A DNA stretch of 64,000 nucleotides from Parasponia andersonii (taxonomy: Eukaryota; Streptophyta; Magnoliopsida; Rosales; Cannabaceae): NCBI GenBank assembly GCA_002914805.1, contig JXTB01000066.1, positions 483,225 through 547,224 of the forward strand, in the 5' to 3' direction. How positions within the stretch are numbered: the stretch's first letter is position 1; each line of letters starts with the position of its first letter. Below the pieces are notes generated by a model. The model did no database searches. It had not been told where the DNA came from and saw only the letters and a list, made by a program, of their open reading frames with translations. Both the position numbers and the translations under genes were made by a program. Below, one piece after another: positions 61,901 through 64,000 of the stretch.

Positions 61901-62577
61901 TTGAATAGTTAGTTGAGACCAATAAGCCCATTATAGTTTACATCTCTTTAAATACTTAAGAGAAAAGTTCTCCTAAGACTCTCTAAGGGTTCTACACGCC
62001 ACTTATGCACAGTAACTGTGCTTTTTCATGTGACAGAGAGAAAAAGAGAGAGTGGGAGAGACGAGCCCCACGAGAGATGTCCCATATTCGTTTATGGCCG
62101 ATAAGGGAGAGATACCCATAGTCATAGACGTGCACTCAAGAAAAAGGAAGATCGTCTTCAGGATCATTCACTTATTTCTCATTGGGAATCAAAAAGGTGC
62201 CAACACACCGGATTATTCAACAGACTCTAGAAAATAGATGGGAAGGCTCAATGATTATGAAGCGCTTCCAGATTTTATCTAAACCAAGATCCATGAATTG
62301 ATTTATGTTAGATCAACAATTCTACGTTTTTGTTTTGTAAAATTTCAAGAAAATTTTAAATTACCTATTCCGTTATGTTCTTGATTTGTTTACAAAACTG
62401 CGAAAATCATTTTCGGTAAAATCGTTTTTCGAAGTTTATTTTTTGGAATTTCTATCAGATAGAAGATAGCACTATTAAGCATTAAATATGTAGAGTTCCA
62501 CCTAGTAGTTATATCTTGACATAATTCTCTCTTGCTAACATCACCCATGAACACCAACTTAACACAATCTAAAAACT
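58957..62577 (-). pseudogene. hAT transposase pseudogene (DAYSLEEPER/RICESLEEPER-like), split by an LTR
   Basis: A hAT element with its left end near 58957 (TAGGTGGTAATTCGTG) and an ACACGAC-rich subterminal array at 59035-59205. Minus-strand coding pieces: about 62577-62458 (KFLDCVKLVFMGDVSKREL, then TTRWNSTYLML), 60793-60418 (RRAFQHLVLSDSNY, EEWERVEKVWKFLKMF, NVYFPTMINCYVILK, AAVLDSRYKLGLVKF) and 60150-59887, the C-terminal dimerisation region (LDVLGF, stop, then YRYPELAIMARDILSIPVSTIASES). A solo LTR at 60794-62457 interrupts it at the conserved RWNSTYLML...YRRAF segment. In-frame stops in the dimerisation region show it was already decaying or has decayed since. The N-terminal BED finger and the other end of the element were not found. 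Confidence 0.85.
60794..62457 (+). mobile_element. Solo LTR, Ty1/copia (Angela/BARE-like), second copy
   Basis: 1664 bp, TGTTGGGAATATGCCC...TATCA, with a perfect 5-bp duplication GATAG (60789-60793 and 62458-62462). It is collinear with 5558-7225 and the two differ at about one site in ten by eye. It carries the same TTTAAATA box near 61953 and (GA)-rich leader at 62036-62060. No internal region is attached. Confidence 0.85.
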
Positions 62578-62579
62578 TT

Positions 62580-64000
62580 TACTTCCTTAATTGTGATCAT
62601 TTAACATACTTAATAATGAACGTCTAATTATGTATATTTATTATGGGATTAGATCATCATTATACACTTAGAGTTTCATTAAATTCCCTAATTTAAAGCA
62701 CTTTTGTATACATAGGCATAAAAGCAAGAATTACCTCTAATTTGTGCTAAATATTTGTTTCTGCGCAGGTTTCGTAAAATAGGTACAGATTCTAAACTAC
62801 ATGGGATTTTGATCTAATTCTTGAACTTATGGATTTTGAACTCAATCATTAACTAAGTCCAATTTACAAGATCTGCCCAGATTATTTTGAAATGGGTCTC
62901 AAATGGACAATATTATAAATTGGACTGCACTCATGTTCAGCCTGACACCCTTTATTGTTTGGCCCATTCTGACCTCATTACAATCTCAAATGGAGTGATT
63001 CTTGATGCTATGGACACTTACACAAAATTATCTAGATGATTTTTTCTTTGAAAAAATTCAAAAGAAGCCGAAATCTGGGTAAAAATATCGGATATTTCCA
63101 CATAATAAGATCAGCAACCGATTTTGACTCAACAGAACCTAACTTCACCAATTTTGCTATAAGTCAAGAGATACATCTCCAATGGATGCAATTTTGGTGG
63201 CATACGACTCCTAAGAAATAAGGCTTCAAGTTTTCTTCTTGATCAAGACATTTCTCGTCCAAATGTATGAAGTTTCAGATACATCTTTGGGAGAGACTGA
63301 ATCTGCCAAAACAAGTTGCCAACTTGCTCTTATCCTTAGTTTACAAATTTGACTTTGTATCTCTAAATTTTCCTATAAATAGATGCTTAAGCTAGGCTTA
63401 GGAGGCATCTTGGTTTTGTAAACTAGATCACTCTCTTTTATTCTCCTCTTGTTATTCATGATATTTTAATCTTGCTTTGCCTTCAAAGTAGTAAGAGTTT
63501 TATGTTTGTATTTATGTTCATATTGTGTTCATACTTGTTATTCTTCTTCATCATGTTTACTTAATCTTGCATGTTACTAAGGTGAAAGGGTGAATCTCTT
63601 GGGGAAAAGATAGGTATAATCTAAATTCTAGGTAGACTTCATTGTTATATATGTGCTATTTAATTTTCTTAATCAATCTTAATACCCTCCTTGTTAAGTG
63701 GTGGGTTTTGATTCATTATAGTCAACCTTTGGCACAACAAATACTTAATTTCTTTTGTACCAGTTGTGCTATGAATGAATTTTGATTTGTTGTAGACATA
63801 AGGTGGCACCATGAATGCTTGACCACATTTGCAAGTGTTGGCGTTATCAAAGAAGGTAATTAAGAAAACTAATCTAATTACATAAATAACTAATAATGAA
63901 CCTTTAATAATTAATCTTCCGATTGGAACCTCCGTTGTGTGAAGATTCTAATTGAGTGATAAAAAATCTTAGGTTATACTTATTTGATGTACCCAAGAGT
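62580..64000. other. Unassigned end of window, possible LTR-like sequence
   Basis: No gene recognised. A TATAAATA box at about 63375-63382 is followed by a pyrimidine-rich leader-like stretch (63430-63560), a layout common in plant LTRs. No terminal repeats are visible because the window ends. The first 200 bp probably still belong to the hAT element (intron or upstream part). Confidence 0.35.

Overview
This is a eudicot nuclear window: AT-rich, intron-bearing genes with GT-AG splice sites, and dense plant transposons. Two host genes can be supported with exon-level detail. One is a heavy-metal-associated isoprenylated plant protein (HIPP type) on the minus strand at 12157-14363. The other is a complete seven-exon ANGUSTIFOLIA (AN, plant CtBP-like) gene on the plus strand at 30596-34704. 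The plant family cannot be fixed from the sequence alone.

Layout. 0.86-8.0 kb holds two solo LTRs of one Ty3/gypsy chromovirus (Tekay-like) family lying tail to tail; the second carries a nested 1.67 kb Ty1/copia (Angela-like) solo LTR. 8.1-11.7 kb holds a MITE in a (TA)n tract and AT-rich spacer. 12.1-14.4 kb is the HIPP gene. 15.4-16.8 kb is MITE-rich and contains an assembly gap (15980-16285). 16.8-30.5 kb is mostly AT-rich spacer with a Mutator-like MITE, a foldback element carrying its own nested MITE, short tandem duplications, and one GC-rich island with no recognised gene. 30.6-34.7 kb is AN.

35926-53353 is one 17.4 kb Ty3/gypsy element of the Tat lineage (Retand/Ogre/Grande-like), read on the minus strand, with matching LTRs and a 5-bp target duplication. 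It carries a 112-bp tandem array after integrase and an antisense accessory gene with its own TATA box. A broken Tekay-like chromovirus sits inside that antisense gene. 53.4-64 kb holds a Tourist-like (PIF/Harbinger) MITE, a tRNA-derived SINE, a non-autonomous hAT element with GGCC-rich ends, and a DAYSLEEPER-like hAT transposase pseudogene split by a second Angela-like solo LTR. The last 1.4 kb may be part of another, unassigned LTR.

The two host genes show no functional link in the sequence. No operon-like cluster, CRISPR array, or clearly new defence or metabolic system is visible. The most unusual feature is the Tat-lineage element with its antisense gene, tandem array and nested insertion.
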